Assembly (NCBI GenBank): GCA_036873135.1
Contig: JAPTYO010000011.1
Coordinates: forward strand, 18,920,747 to 18,984,746
DNA from: Clarkia xantiana subsp. parviflora
Lineage: Eukaryota > Streptophyta > Magnoliopsida > Myrtales > Onagraceae
Length of the DNA: 64,000 bases
Reading direction: 5' to 3'
A program made the position numbers and the translations under genes. Below, in pieces: positions 10,780 to 22,219 of this stretch. The notes beneath the pieces are model-generated. The model did no database searches. It was given only the letters and a program-made list of their open reading frames with translations, and was not told the DNA's origin. The stretch's first letter is position 1; each line of letters opens with the position of its first letter.

Positions 10780-11653
10780 CTGCTTATCTTTAGAGTCCTT
10801 GTATTCTCCTCATTTTGTAATCATCGGGCCTTTGAGCCCCATTAATTTCAGACGTAGTTCCGATTTTTCATTACACTTCTCAAAGTGACTATACTTACTT
10901 AAGTCGGAACCTCGACACTTAAGACATTCTCACACATCACTTAAGACGATTTATCAACTTGCACAACTTAAGGTGACTTACCATCCCGCACCACTTTAGG
11001 CGACTCTCCAATACTTAGAGTAAATCCAAGAATCATGCATCACTTAAGACGACTTAATCTCGCGCATCACTTAAGACGACTTTTCTCATGCATCACTTAA
11101 GACGACTTTTTCAATACTTAGAATAAATCTAAGAATCACGCATCACTTAAGACGACTTAATCTCGCGCATCACTTAAGACGACTTTTCTCATGCATCACT
11201 TAAGACGACTTTTTCAATACTTAGAATAAATCTAAGAATCACGCATCACTTAAGATGACTTAATCTCGCACATCACTTAAGACGACTTTTCTCATGCATC
11301 ACTTAAGACGACTTTTCTCGTGCACCACTCAAGGCGACTTTTCTCGTGCACCACTCAAGGAGAATTTTCTCGTGCACCACTCAAGGCGACTTTTCTCGTG
11401 CACCACTCAAGGCGACTAGGTAATGCTTAGAGTAAATCTAAGAATAATTCTGTTTGGAAGCAACCTCTTTATTCATTGATGGCACAAAATTTGCTTACAT
11501 CGAATCAAACGATAAACAACATACACCACTTAAGGCGATTTTACATCGGGCACCACTTAAGGCGACTTTTAATCGGGCACCACTTAAGGCGACTTTTCGT
11601 CGGGCACCACTTAAGGAGACTTTTCGTCGGGCACCACTTAAGGCGACTTTTCA
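10780..11653. repeat. Tandem repeats between pol and antisense gene of B1
   Basis: Units of about 22-27 bp share CATCACTTAAGACGACTT or CACCACTTAAGGCGACTTTT. A 103-bp higher-order unit, marked by CAATACTTAGAATAAATC, starts near 11009, 11112 and 11215. The word CTTAGAATAAATCTAAG is a perfect hairpin (6-bp stem, 5-base loop). Near 11466-11478 the minus strand reads AATGAATAAAGAGG, a plausible poly(A) signal for gag-pol. Confidence 0.9.
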
Positions 11654-13999
11654 TCAAGCATGGTGTTTCTTCAAATGTTCGCCACTAAAAGAATGCTTTA
11701 ATACTATGCCATCGAGGTCTTCCAACTTGTATGCATTCGGAGCGGGCATCCCCACAACCTTATAAGGTCCTTCCCATTTTGGTGACATCTTGCTGATTCG
11801 ATCCAAAAGGGTGAACTCGTTGCGACGCCAAACCAGCTCCCCGACGAAGAATTGTCGGGACTTAACTCGCCGATTGTAATACCTGGCCGTCGCCAAACGC
11901 ATTCGAGCCTGGACTTCGTCGGCCTCCCGCCTCTTCTCTTCGAGCAAGTCCAAGTCCAAACGTCTCATTTCATCATTCGTCAGAGACTCGTAATATCTCA
12001 TCTGATGGGATGCCACAGCTGCCTCCACGGGAGCTACAGCCTCCGTGCCATAAACAAGGCCAAACGGAGTCTCCCCAGTTGCTCGTTTTGGTGTCGTTCT
12101 AACGGCCCAAAGCACGCTTTCCAGCTTGTTCAGCCATTTGCCCTTCAAGGCATAGACCCTCTTCTTTAGGCCATCCATCACGATTTTGTTGGCTGATTCC
12201 ACCTGGCCATTTGTCTGAGCATGGCATACAGCAGCTGTCCGATGCTCGATATTCAACTCCTCCAGATACTCCTTCACCTGAGACCCGTTAAACGGTGGAC
12301 CATTGTCGCTGATCACCACATTAGGAATCCCGTATCTGGACACAATATGGGTCTGGAGGAACTTGACGATCTGGTTCCCCGTCGTTCTGGCCAACGCCTT
12401 TGCCTCTATCCATTTCGAAAAATAATCGATAGCTACAAGCAAATACTTACATTGACCTTGTGCTTGTGGAAGAGGTCCCACCAAGTCGATGCCCCACTGC
12501 GCGAAGGGCCAAGCACTCTTGATGGACGTCAGATCAGCAGCTGGAGCCACGATATTCGGGGCGTTCCTCTGGCACGCATCACAGGATCGGACCAACGTCG
12601 TTGCCTCTTTGCTCATCGTAGGCCAATAATAGCCCAAGTTCAACACTTTCCTCATAATGGATCGGGCTCCTTCATGACAAGCCGCAACTCCTTCATGCAC
12701 CTCCTTCAGGATTCGGCTTGCGTCGGGCTTAGCCACACACTTCAAGTACGGAGTCGAGAACCAGCCCTTCTTGTATAGCTGATTGTCTAGCATCACGTAA
12801 TTAGCCGCAATCCGTCGTATCCTGTCGACTACTACTTGATCATCGGGGACTGCCCCCGTAGTCAGGTACGCGACTATCGGGGTCATCCAAGTGGGCTCCT
12901 CCTCCGCTCTCGTTTCAATAGCGCACACCTCCGATGGGTCGGTGGTCGACAGGATCACCTTCTCCAAGAAGTGTACCTTCCGATTTTCCTCCAGGGGTGC
13001 CCCCAAGGCGAATTTGCTCAGAGCATCTGCCTCCACATTTTCTTCCCTCGGGATCGTCTCGATATCGAAGCTTTTGAAGCTTTCCTTCAATACTTGCACC
13101 TCGCGAAGGTACTTTTTCATCATCGGGCTCTTCGCCTCATATCGCCCTTGGTCCTGGTTCACGATTAAGCTTGCGTCACACTTCACTCTTAAGTGAGCGA
13201 CTCCCGTACCTTTGGCAATTTTCAGGCCTGTGATAAGAGCCTCGTACTCAGCTTTGTTATTCGTGGCCCTGAATGTTAAGGCCAAAGCATATCGCAGCGG
13301 CTCGCCTCCGCCTAGTGGTATCAATATAAACCCCGCTCCTGATCCATCTGAACTCGAGGAGCCACCCGTGTACATTTCCCAAGTATTTTCCTCGTTTGGC
13401 TGTTCTGATTTCTCTGCCATCTCTGGTTGTTTTGCTGTCGGGACCTCTATGATTGCCACCTCTACAGGGCCCGCTTCTTCCAGATCGGGGGCTGTAGATT
13501 CTGCTATGAAATCCGCCAACGCCTGGCCCGTAATAGCCGTTCTCGGAGCAAAGTGTATGCGAACCTCACTAAGCTCGACTGCCCATTTCACTAATGTCCC
13601 CGACGCATCCGGTCGGTTCAAAAAATGCTTCAAAGGCTGATTCGTCAACACCGTGATCTCATGCGCATGGAAATAAGGCCTCAGCTTCCGTGCAGTAATA
13701 ATCAACGCAAAGAGATACTTCTCAACGGCGGGGTAATTTATTTCAGACTTGGAAAATGCCTTGCTTACATAATAAACGGGGACTTGGTTACCCTCGACAA
13801 CCTTCACTAACACAGAGCTAATGGCAAATTCAGAAACAGCCAAGTAAATATAGAGCGACTCGCCTGGAACCGGTTTCGCCAATGGCGGGAGGGTACGAAG
13901 GTGCTGCTTGAGTGCCTGGAACGCCTCTTCACACTTGGCAGTCCACTCAAACTTCTTGTTGGCCCTTAACACTTCAAAAAAACGGCATAGATCGGTCAC
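11654..13999 (-). pseudogene. B1 pol, 3' part: RT end, RNase H, integrase
   Basis: A 781-codon frame. It starts in the RT connection region, then RNase H, where MYTGGSSSSDGSG replaces the catalytic Asp of MYTDGSS seen in A and B2 with Gly. Integrase follows: an HHCC zinc finger ending CDACQ, the catalytic core with WGIDLVGP, ISDNGPPFNG and QVESANK (the Asp, Asp, Glu triad), and an end of KWEGPYKVVG...HLKKHHA. There is no chromodomain, which fits the Tat/Athila side of Ty3/gypsy. The frame is separated from the RT frame by an extra base in a T-run near 13980. Confidence 0.9.
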
Positions 14000-14126
14000 T
14001 CGCCTTGGAAAGGAAGCGATTCATTGCAGCCAGTCGGCCATTCAGCACTTGTACCTCCCGATGGTTTATCGGAGACTGCATCTCTTCAATCGCCCTCAGC
14101 TTCTCGGGGTTCACCTCAATTCCTCT

Positions 14127-15548
14127 CTAACTCACCATAAAGCCCAGAAACTTCCCCAAGTGGACTCCGAAGGCGCATTTTGTCGGGTTCAAGCGAACCT
14201 GGTGAAGCCTCATCCGCTCAAACGCCGTCGCTAGGTTGTGCACACGATCCTCAGCTTGTCGGGACTTTACCAACATATCATCCACATAAGCCTCCATGGT
14301 TTTTCCCAACATATCTCCGAATAGCTTGTTTACCATCCGGTGGTAAGTTGCCCCAGCATTGATCAGTCTGAAGGGCATGACATCGTAGTGGTAGATGTCG
14401 CTATCGGCATAAAAGGCAGTGTGGGGGGCGTCCTCCTTAGCCATCTTGATCTGGTTGTAGCCCGAGTACGCATCCATGAAGCTCAACAACTCATGTCCCG
14501 ATGTAGCATCCACTAGCTGGTCGATTCTCGGGAGCGGGTAACAGTCCTTCGGGCAAGCTTTATTCAGGTCGCGGAAATAAACACACATCCGCCACTTCCC
14601 ATTGCTCTTCTTCACCAGTACCGGGTTAGCAACCCAAGTCTGGAATCGGAGCTCCTTGATAAACCCAGCATCGAGTAACCTGCCCACCTCCTGCTGGATC
14701 GCGATTCGCTTGTCTGTGCACATTGGACGCCTTTTCTGCGCGATAGGTCTAATCGCGGGATCAATCTTTAGCTCGTGCACGATCACATCGGGGCTGATTC
14801 CTGGCATGTCACTCGGCGACCAGGCAAACAGCTCCTTGAACTTTTTCAGCAGATCGATCAGCTCTCGGGCTGTTTCTTCGGTCAAAGCAGACCCGATTTT
14901 CACCTTCCTCTGAGGCCCGTCAATCTCGACCGCCCTCAAGTTCTCCACGGGGGCGGGACGCCCAAACTCCTCTCTATGATCAGCATCTGTCTGGAGGACA
15001 GTCATGGCCTCTCGTCTCCTCCTTCTGGTGGCGTTGACATAACATTTTTTAGAAGCCACCTGGTCACCCTTGACCTCTCCCACTCCATGGTCAGTCGGGA
15101 ACTTCATCTTTTGGTGCATTGTCGAGGCAACTGCCATCAGTGGGTTGATGGTGGTTCTCCCGATGATCGCGTTGTAGGTCCCCGCGGGCTCCACTACCAC
15201 AAACTCCACGTTCCTCCTCTCCGATTTCCATCCGCTACCAAACTCTACTGGTAAGGTGATCACTCCTAGCGGATAAGAGGTAGAGCCAGAGAATCCGACC
15301 ATCGGGAAGTTCGCCTCCTTCAGATCCTTCTTTGTTTTTCCCATGGCCTCCAGCGCATCCATGAATAGAATATCGGAGGAGCTCCCTCCATCGATCAGAA
15401 TCCGCTTCATCTCGTACCCGTTCACATCCAAGGTCACGACCAAAGCGTCATCGTGCGGAGTCTCCACGCCTACTAGATCCTCCGATGAAAAGGAGATCAC
15501 CATCTCTTCCTTCAGGGTCCAAGATCGGGACCTCTTACCCAGCACCAC
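14127..15548 (-). pseudogene. B1 pol, 5' part: protease and reverse transcriptase
   Basis: A 473-codon frame. Protease around residues 20-150 with ILIDGGSSSDILF as active site. RT from about residue 290: FIKELRFQTWVANPVLV, then VYFRDLNK (VDFRDLNK in A, so a fingers Asp is changed), FMDAYSGYNQI, and the catalytic AYVDDMLVKS near the end. It stops at GFMVS where A reads Gln: a C-to-T change giving TAG at 14127-14129. Part of one original gag-pol reading frame. Confidence 0.9.
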
Positions 15549-15580
15549 AGCAGTAGGAATTCTAGAGGCGAGGTATCACC

Positions 15581-16126
15581 CTAAACCAAAGCGTCCTCCC
15601 GAGAGGACGAGGTATCACCCCTAGCAGCAAATCCTCCGTGAATCACATTGATAGTGCCCCGTCTCTCCTTACGGGCACCGGACGACTCCGGGTCGGACCT
15701 CTTCTTCTTTGGGGACCGATCGCGGGATCGGGAACGGGACCGCGATCGGGACCGAGAGCGGGATCGACACCGCTTCTCCCCGACGAACTCCTTAAGCTTC
15801 CCCTTCTGGATCAGCTTTTCTATCTCCTTCTTCAGCTCCCGACAATGGTTAGTGTCGTGACCGTTTGCACGGTGAAATCGACAGTAACGATCGGTGCGAG
15901 ATCCCAAGAATTCTCCTTCCTTCTTCGGGGGGTACCTGGAGATACCCTGTCGTTCCATGACCGTTAATACCTCCGCCATGGAGCAGTTGAGAGGATTGTC
16001 ATGATCATCCCGCTTGTCCTTCTTCGAGGAACGCCTATCCTCCCTCCAATCAGGGCGGCCTCGATTCCAAACGATCGTCCAAAGTTTTAACCGACTGTTT
16101 CCCCTTATTCGACTTCGGAGGCTCAA
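15581..16126 (-). pseudogene. B1 gag, carboxy part: zinc knuckle and RS tract
   Basis: After a basic linker, residues 82-95 read CRFHRANGHDTNHC, a C-X2-H-X4-H-X4-C knuckle (His at the usual second Cys). Residues 120-138 are a run of Arg-Ser dipeptides followed by DRSPKKKRS. Then comes RRGTINVIHGGF, conserved in A, B2 and C2. It is out of frame with the preceding gag piece (frameshift near 16060-16130), and a local duplication of GAGGTATCACCC separates it from the protease frame. Nucleocapsid role is inferred from position. Confidence 0.85.
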
Positions 16127-17258
16127 GCTCTCCAGCGGCTATCTTCGACTCCTGGACATCGATTTGCCGCTTCACCCTCTTCTGTAGTGCCTCCATATTC
16201 CACACAGCCTTCTCAGCCACGCTGTGCATCAAGTCGCAACTATAGGGGGCTGTCAGGTTCCGAATGAAGGTACGGATGGTTTCGCCCTCCGAGATCTCCT
16301 CGGGAATCGCCGCCACGCTGGCAGTGTATCGCTGGTAATATTGCGCCAGCGACTCGTCGGGTCTTTGTACCACCTGGGTCAGGGACCTCACACTCTTCAA
16401 CAGACGTCTGCGACCCTGGTACTGCTGAATGAAGCGGTCGTGCATGTCAGCCCAGAAAGTGATGCATCCTGGAGGCAGACTGAAGAACCAGGTTAAGGCT
16501 CTCTCACCAAGTGTGTTCGGGAACAGCGTGCACACGATATCTTCAGTCGGGGCTCTGCCCAGACACGCCATAAGGTGCTTCTGGACATGACGAACCGGAT
16601 CTCCCTCGCCATCATACTCCTTGATCGTGGGGATACCTAGCCCTGGCGGGGCAAGGGTATCTATGAGTCGGGGAACGAAGGGATGAGTGGATCGATCCCT
16701 CAGTTCCGACACCAGCGGCTTCTGCTCTCTCATGCAGATGTTCACGATCTTCACCACCTGATCGGGGGTGATGGGACCATTCAGAGGAATGGTCCTGTGC
16801 TGCACTGGTCCTGGCCCATCGACCACAAATCGCTCTGGTTGAGCAGACTCCCTACTCTTGCCTTGGCTTTGGGGTTGGGCCTCCCGCACATTCTGAACCT
16901 CTGCTGGTGGGGGCGCTTCCTCTTCTAATAGGGGCATCTCCTCTTGCCTCCTCACAGCCTCTCTCCGATCTAAGAGAGCTTCCACGGCTGCCAGAAACAT
17001 CGGCATGGCCTCCGCCACAGCCCTCGTCAGGTCCGCATTTGGAGGAGCCTCCTGCCCCTTATTCCCCTGGTGTTGAGCAGCAGTATCTTCGGGACCTTCA
17101 TTATGCCCCCCTGTCTGGGAGACCTCAGCAGCAGGAAGGTTCTGATCCTCCTCACGCTCCGGTGGTGAATTCAAAGTCGTCGCAGCAGGATGACGGGAAC
17201 CACCAGAATGTCCTTGTCTTCTTTGCTTGCCAGCCGCCATTGAACGAGTAGAAGGCAT
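16050..17258 (-). pseudogene. B1 gag, amino part and capsid-like core
   Basis: A 402-codon frame starting MPSTRSMAAGK; the inner Met (17240) may be the real start because A begins at the matching point. Residues 1-150 are Gln/Glu/Pro-rich. The core has LTWFFSLPPGCITFWADMHD and LAQYYQRYTASVA, typical of the Ty3 gag core. It ends early after KQSVKTLDDRL through a frameshift, where B2 continues into the basic linker. Forms the particle shell in the family. Confidence 0.85.
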
Positions 17259-17277
17259 ATCAGCTTTTTGTTACGTT

Positions 17278-17293
17278 CCCACAGACGGCGCCA
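17278..17293 (-). other. Primer binding site of B1
   Basis: Minus strand TGGCGCCGTCTGTGGG, one base from the LTR end at 17295. Same site as A, B2 and E. Confidence 0.9.
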
Positions 17294-17294
17294 A

Positions 17295-18011
17295 TGTTGG
17301 ATCACGGTGGAACTCTTGTACGGTCTTTGACGGCGATCAGAGCTCCTTTGCTCCATGTAATCCTGCAAGAGGGGATAGACAGGGCGGTGACCCAGAATCC
17401 CTCTCCGATGCTTAAATGAGTATCTCGTACGGACTGGCAAGCAGTTATCTCAAGTAGTGTGTATCAAAACGTACTGTGATCTGAGGTAACCTCTGCCCTT
17501 TTATAGGCGAAGAGGTACCTCAGTTACCTGGTGAACCGTTGGGGTGGTTAGCCCGTATCCCGCGTATCTCGGCCATGATCTCGCATATCTCGGCCATGAT
17601 CTCGCATATCTCGGCCACGCCCCGCGTATCTCGGCCACGCTCCGTGTATCTCCAACACGCTCCGCGTATCTCGGCCACGCCCCGCGTATCTCGGCCTCAA
17701 CCTCTGGTGGCAAGTCCCGACTAACATCGGGGACTCCAGATTTGTCTCATTGTGTCACCGCTCGGGGCCCCTCGTTATCGTGACAGGGCCAATCATTCTC
17801 ATGGATTCATCATCGGGGCCTACTCAAAGGCATCTCGTCGGGAGCATCTAGCTCGCCTATCAGGTCCGACTCAGTCGGGACCTCTTATCCTCGGGACTCC
17901 CTCCGTCGGGACCCTTCTCCTGGGTCATCTTGGCCTTCATTTAGGGCCCAGTGGGCCTATTTGCCGTTTCCTCATCGTTAAAGGGCCTAACGGCTATAGC
18001 CAAACCCATCA
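17295..18011 (-). mobile_element. 5' LTR of B1 (717 bp)
   Basis: Minus-strand LTR from TGATGGGTTTGGC to GTGATCCAACA. It contains several copies of an 18-20-bp minisatellite (GCGTATCTCGGCCACG, about 17575-17700), and a TATA box, TATAAAA on the minus strand at 17499-17505, between inverted arms CTGAGGTAACCTC and GAGGTACCTCAG. The next five bases, ATGCC (18012-18016), would be the TSD; its partner is outside the window. Confidence 0.9.
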
Positions 18012-18135
18012 ATGCCCACAAGGTTTTTGATGAAATGCCTTGCATAATTCAATATGGAAAAAAGAGCATGAAAATGGCTAAGTGTTTTAGCTCTAGTATG
18101 TACAGGATAGGAGTGTTACTTCCCATATTGATTGT
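18012..18135 (+). other. Pre-insertion DNA with possible PPR-gene fragment
   Basis: Sequence between B1 and B2, continuous with 46043 onward before B2 inserted. One plus-strand frame reads AHKVFDEMP near 18013-18040, a hallmark word of plant pentatricopeptide repeat proteins, but the following residues do not continue the motif. Could be a captured or decayed host fragment, or chance. Confidence 0.35.
18131..18135. repeat. TSD ATTGT, left copy (B2)
   Basis: ATTGT directly before the B2 LTR; repeated at 46038-46042 directly after it. Proves B2 spans 18136-46037 with everything inside nested. Confidence 0.9.
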
Positions 18136-18847
18136 TGTTGGATCACGGTTGGAACTCTGGTACGGTCTTGACGGAAATCCGAAGTCCTTCGCTCCACGTA
18201 ATCCTGCAAGAGGGGAATAGATCGGGCGGTGACCCAGAATCCCTCTCCGATGATTAAATGAGAATCTCGCAGCGGGCAAAGCAAGCAAAAGTATGTGTAT
18301 GTGAAAACGTATCTGACCTGAGGTAACTTCTTCCTTTTTATAGGAGAAAAGTTACCCCAGTTACCTGGTGAATCGCCGGGGCAGTAAGCCCACATCCTGC
18401 GTATCTCGGCCACATCCCGCGTATCTCGGCCACAACCCGCGTATCTAGGCCACGCCCCGCATATCTCGGCCACGCCCCGTTACTCTGATAGTGGGTGGGT
18501 TTCTCGGTCTCAACCTCTGATAGCAAGTCCCGACCAATATCGGGGACTCCAGAGTTATCTCATTTGGTCACCGCTCGGGGCCCCTCGTCATCGTGACAGG
18601 GCCAATATCCTCAGGGATTCAACATCGGGGCCTACTTAAAGGCATCTCATCAGGGCCTACTTAAAGGCATCTCATCGGGAGCGTCCAGCTCGCATGTTGG
18701 GACCGACCTTGTCGGGACCCTTCGCCATCGGGACTCCTCTCGTCGGGACCCTTCGCATTGGGCTTCTTGACCTCTTTTAGGGCCTAGTGGACCTATTCTC
18801 CGTTTACTCGTCGTTAATGGGCCTAACGGCTATAGCGAAACCCATCA
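18136..18847 (-). mobile_element. 3' LTR of B2 (712 bp)
   Basis: Minus strand TGATGGGTTTCGC to GTGATCCAACA. Five copies of the GCGTATCTCGGCCAC minisatellite at about 18395-18480; the 5' LTR has four. The TATA box TATAAAAAGG (minus) lies near 18335-18342. Confidence 0.92.
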
Positions 18848-18860
18848 TTTGCCCTCAAGA
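18848..18860 (-). other. Polypurine tract of B2
   Basis: Minus strand TCTTGAGGGCAAA immediately before the LTR start TGATGGG. Element A has TCTTGGGGGCAAA and F has CCTCGGGGGCAAA at the same place. Confidence 0.8.
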
Positions 18861-19374
18861 CATGAGGGACTTACAGTTCGTCGTGTCTTTTAACTCCCGG
18901 CCTCCCGATATCGGTATCGGAGGCTTTTCCTTTGACAAAATTTATTGACACGAATCTTCGCGTTCACGATTCCTCGATACCTCGAGGATAATCACCAAAT
19001 CGGAGAAGACTCCTCGGTTACTCGGCCATTAAATGCAGCAGGTGACGTAGTGACGGTTACGGTACCCATGCCTGATTTTTCTGAAAAAGCACTTTATAGA
19101 TGTTTCATCATTAACGTCTCTTTCCATTCTGCCCCCTTTATCTCAACGGCTCGGATTGAAACGTTTCACCTTCAACGGTCCAGATTAGAATGTCCTTTCG
19201 ACTATTCCTCCTCCTATAAAACCCTAATTCTGGGCACTGTTCTTCTTCGCCGTTTCACTCCTTGCGATTTCCAAAAGCTCTGAAACTCCAAAAGCACAAG
19301 TTCTTCTTCAGCTTCCTGCTTTCCGATCAATCTTCCGGCAACCACTAAGATCATCCTTTCCACTTCGAGTCATC
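18861..19374 (+). promoter_or_regulatory. Promoter of the B2 antisense gene
   Basis: Plus strand. TATA box TATAAAA at 19215-19221, about 154 bases before the ATG. Upstream blocks are shared with the matching region of A: CTCCTCGGTTACT followed by CATTAAATGC (near 19010-19035), TTTTTCTGAAAAAGCACTTTA (near 19077) and CAACGGTCCAGATTA (near 19173). A TGACGTAGTGACGG stretch near 19041 resembles bZIP-type sites. Function is inferred from conservation and position. Confidence 0.65.
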
Positions 19375-22219
19375 ATGTATGGTAAGACTTCCTTCTTCTG
19401 ATGTTAGTATAGCCTTTCACTTATCTTTGATCAGTTTACTTGCATTTTTTTCGGAAAACCCAATATGCCTTTAATGTTAGTTTACTTCCTTCTTCAGACA
19501 GCGGATCCAGTTCCGAGGGGAGAAAGCCCTTTAACTTCGACTATGCCGCCAATGAGATTTCCAGCACTGCCTATGATGCAGCTCTCCGGGAGGGGTGCAT
19601 TACTTCTACCTGGGAGCCTCGCTTCCCTTATCCTTGGCCCCGCCTCCCGGGTGACCTTGAGGTCACTCGTCCCCGGGAAGGGGAGGTATTTGTCTCCACC
19701 GAGCAAATATCGGCAGGGATTCGATTCCCCTTCTGCGGCAATTTGGTTGAGATGTGCAAACATTACAAGACGCATCCAACTACCTTCTCTCCCCACGCCA
19801 TCCGCGTGTGGAATGCTTTCCAGGTCCTCTGCTTCCGACAGAAGTGGGTTTACAACCTCCAACTCTTCCGGACTTTTTACGGAATGAAGTGCAACGAGGC
19901 GGGGGTTTGCGCCTTCTACCCTCGGATGCCGAAGTGGAGTAAGCAGCAGCTCGCACGGTGTAGTTGGACCAGCGACACTTGGAAGGTTGTCAAGGGTCGG
20001 GGGCTCCTTATTGACACGGGGTCTGATAACAGCGGGTGGAAGAGGAGCTACTTCTTCATCAGGAACAGCTCTATCCCATGGCCCCGATGGGAGGTTGAAG
20101 CGGACTCTCCTCCCGCTTATCACAGTTACTCCGATGAAGACTTCCAAATCCTTCATTGCATTCAGCTTTATCGTTGGGGGGAATCTTACACTCCCCTCGA
20201 CGCTAACTCCCTCAGGGAGCGGGACCTGGTGGATGCTGGGATCCGCCTCCTCGATATAATCTCTGGGGGGTCAACTCTTCGACGGCCCCTCCAATATGGT
20301 TCCTTGGGTAATATTTCTGATCTCGTCTCTGTTTTCCATTGTTTGCAGCTAAGAAGGTATCACTGCTGACCAATCTCCTCCTTAAGCAGGGAGAGACTGA
20401 CGCTGTTCAGCAACCCACGCGGAAGAGGAAGTCGGCAAAGAAGGCCACTACTTCGTCGGGAGCTCCCTCCGCGGAGAGGACTAAACGGGCTCGAGTAGAG
20501 GAGATGGACAGGCTCTTTAATGTCCAAAATGCTGAAGAAGGTAAACAGCTCCGCCTGGCTATTAAATCGTACAGGAAGCTAGTTCCCAAAGAGTTAATCC
20601 CCTCCAGCAAGGAGGCCAGAGTCGAAGAGGTCAAACGTATCCTCCGAGGGGAAACTCCCCGCATCCTCAAAGCGGGTTACTACAATTACCACGGGAAAGA
20701 CCAATACCTCTCTCGGCGCGTCATTTGGTGTAAGGATCCTGATCAACTTCCTGACTATCTTTCTGAAGCATCTTGTCCTCTAGGTGCAGGTCGATCGGGA
20801 GCTCCGTCGGGGACTGGAGCTTTAGCAGGGGCACCACTTTCCGGCACTCAAGTTGGAGACGGTCTCCCTCAACTTCCTGCCCCGATGGGATCGGGGGCTG
20901 AAGAAACCCCGACCGGCAATCAGTTTCGTCGGGTGGAAGATCTGGACTCCTCCGAGGAGACAGACGAGGGCCTTGCCTTGGTACGTCGTCGGAGGACGAG
21001 GCAGTCCCCACTGAAGCCAACCTCCGGGGGGCTGCCCCCCTCGCCTTCTTCGCAACAACATTCGCCCATTCACAGCTTGACTCCCTCCCCCTCCCGGGGT
21101 GACTCGGAGATGCGCACCTCCACGACTCCAGTCGGTCCTCCTCCTCTCCCCTTGGACGGGAGCTTCTACAAAGTCTAAGACCCCAGCCAGAAGGCGGCTC
21201 CCTGGACCCCGATCCAGACGCTGCAAGTGGTCCAGCTCCGACAGGGTGATACATACCCGGAGCTGGGTCTGCATTTGGTGGCAGGCTCGGTTCTACCATC
21301 TCTGAGGGTTCCGATCTCCCTGGATCGGGAGGACATCCGCGCGGATGTTCACGGAATGGCTATTCGTCGGATAGAGGTGAGGTTCCTATTTTCACCTTTT
21401 AATCAATAAGGTAGGATATTCACATGCTAACCTTTTCTCTTTTCTTCACAGGAGTTGGCGGACATGAACCGCTGCTTCGGGTACATGTTTGCCCTCGAGG
21501 AGGCTCTGGAGCAGGAGCGGGCAAAGGGGGCTCCCGCGGTTGTAGCCAAGCTTAAGGAGGATCTCGCCGCCTCCGAGTCTTCGAGGGGAAAATTGGCCAA
21601 GGAGCAGGCCCTCCTTGATCGAAAGATTCGGGACCTCCAAAAGCAGGTTCACGACTTCGAGGGGCTGCTGAAGCGGGAGCATCAAGAGCGGCACAAGGAT
21701 GCGGAGGCTCGAGACAGACTTGTCCTCGAGAGGGACGGACTTGTCCTCGAGAAGAAAGCTCTTGAAGACGCCCAGGCGGGGCTAGAACGGGAAATTGTTG
21801 AGGTTCCTGCCAAGCTGGCCGCAGCTGAGGCCAAGGGTCGGGAGGATTATCGGGGCTCTGAGGACTTCCAAGCTGACGCGGTGAAATTCTGCGCTGCGGA
21901 GGTGGAGAACACCCTCTTCAACGCAGTCGAGGAGCTCCATCTGGATTATGGCGACGTCATCAATTTTGATAAGTCTGCGACTCTCGCGCCCCTGGCGAGG
22001 AAGTATTTCGACCTCCCGGAGGAGAGTGATGAGGGCAACACCCCCGCGGGTGTTGAAGACGTGGCGGAGCTTCCAAATGCCAATCCTCCGACAGTTGATC
22101 CCCCGATAATCGACCCTCCAGCAGCTGAACCTTCATCGACTGACCTCCAAGGGTCCGATCCTGTGGAGCCTTCTGCCACAGATCTTGTGGATCTTGCTTA
22201 CGCCGAGGACCAAGCTTAA
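19375..22219 (+). pseudogene. Antisense spliced gene of B2, one stop codon
   Basis: Four exons: 19375-19381 (ATGTATG), 19498-20307, 20349-21376, 21452-22219. All three introns are GT-AG and phases agree (7+810+1028 = 1845, then 768), giving 871 codons with the stop. Only an in-frame TAA at 21176-21178 (codon 549) breaks it. Exon 2 carries the conserved domain (FCGNLVEMC, VWNAFQVLCFRQKW, NSGWKRSYFF, LYRWGESYTPLD). Exon 3 starts near a basic RKRKSAKKA stretch and is then Ser/Pro/Gly-rich. Exon 4 is a heptad-like coiled coil rich in Glu, Lys and Leu, then an EVENTLFNAVEELH segment and a Pro/Asp/Ala tail ending EDQA. Biochemical role unknown; the domain family is recalled, not searched. Confidence 0.8.

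Larger units (their letters stand above)
8051..18011 (-). mobile_element. Element B1: Tat-like Ty3/gypsy retrotransposon, 3' end hidden by C
   Basis: Gag-pol lies on the minus strand. From right to left: 5' LTR (17295-18011), primer site, gag, protease, RT, RNase H, integrase, tandem repeats, then an antisense gene on the plus strand up to 8051. The missing part (first antisense exon, its promoter, polypurine tract and 3' LTR) would lie beyond element C, left of the window. Close relative of B2; both share the LTR type of the solo LTR at 47729. Gag-pol and the antisense gene both carry several stops and frameshifts. Confidence 0.9.

Noticed and set aside
12221..13168. Long plus-strand frames opposite B1 pol
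   Set aside because: Shadows of the pol frame; similar shadows occur opposite pol in B2 and A without conserved start or domain.
15648..15860. Arg-Asp repeat protein on the plus strand (also 26724-26930)
   Set aside because: Shadow of the minus-strand RS tract in gag; the complement of Arg-Ser codons reads as Arg-Asp.
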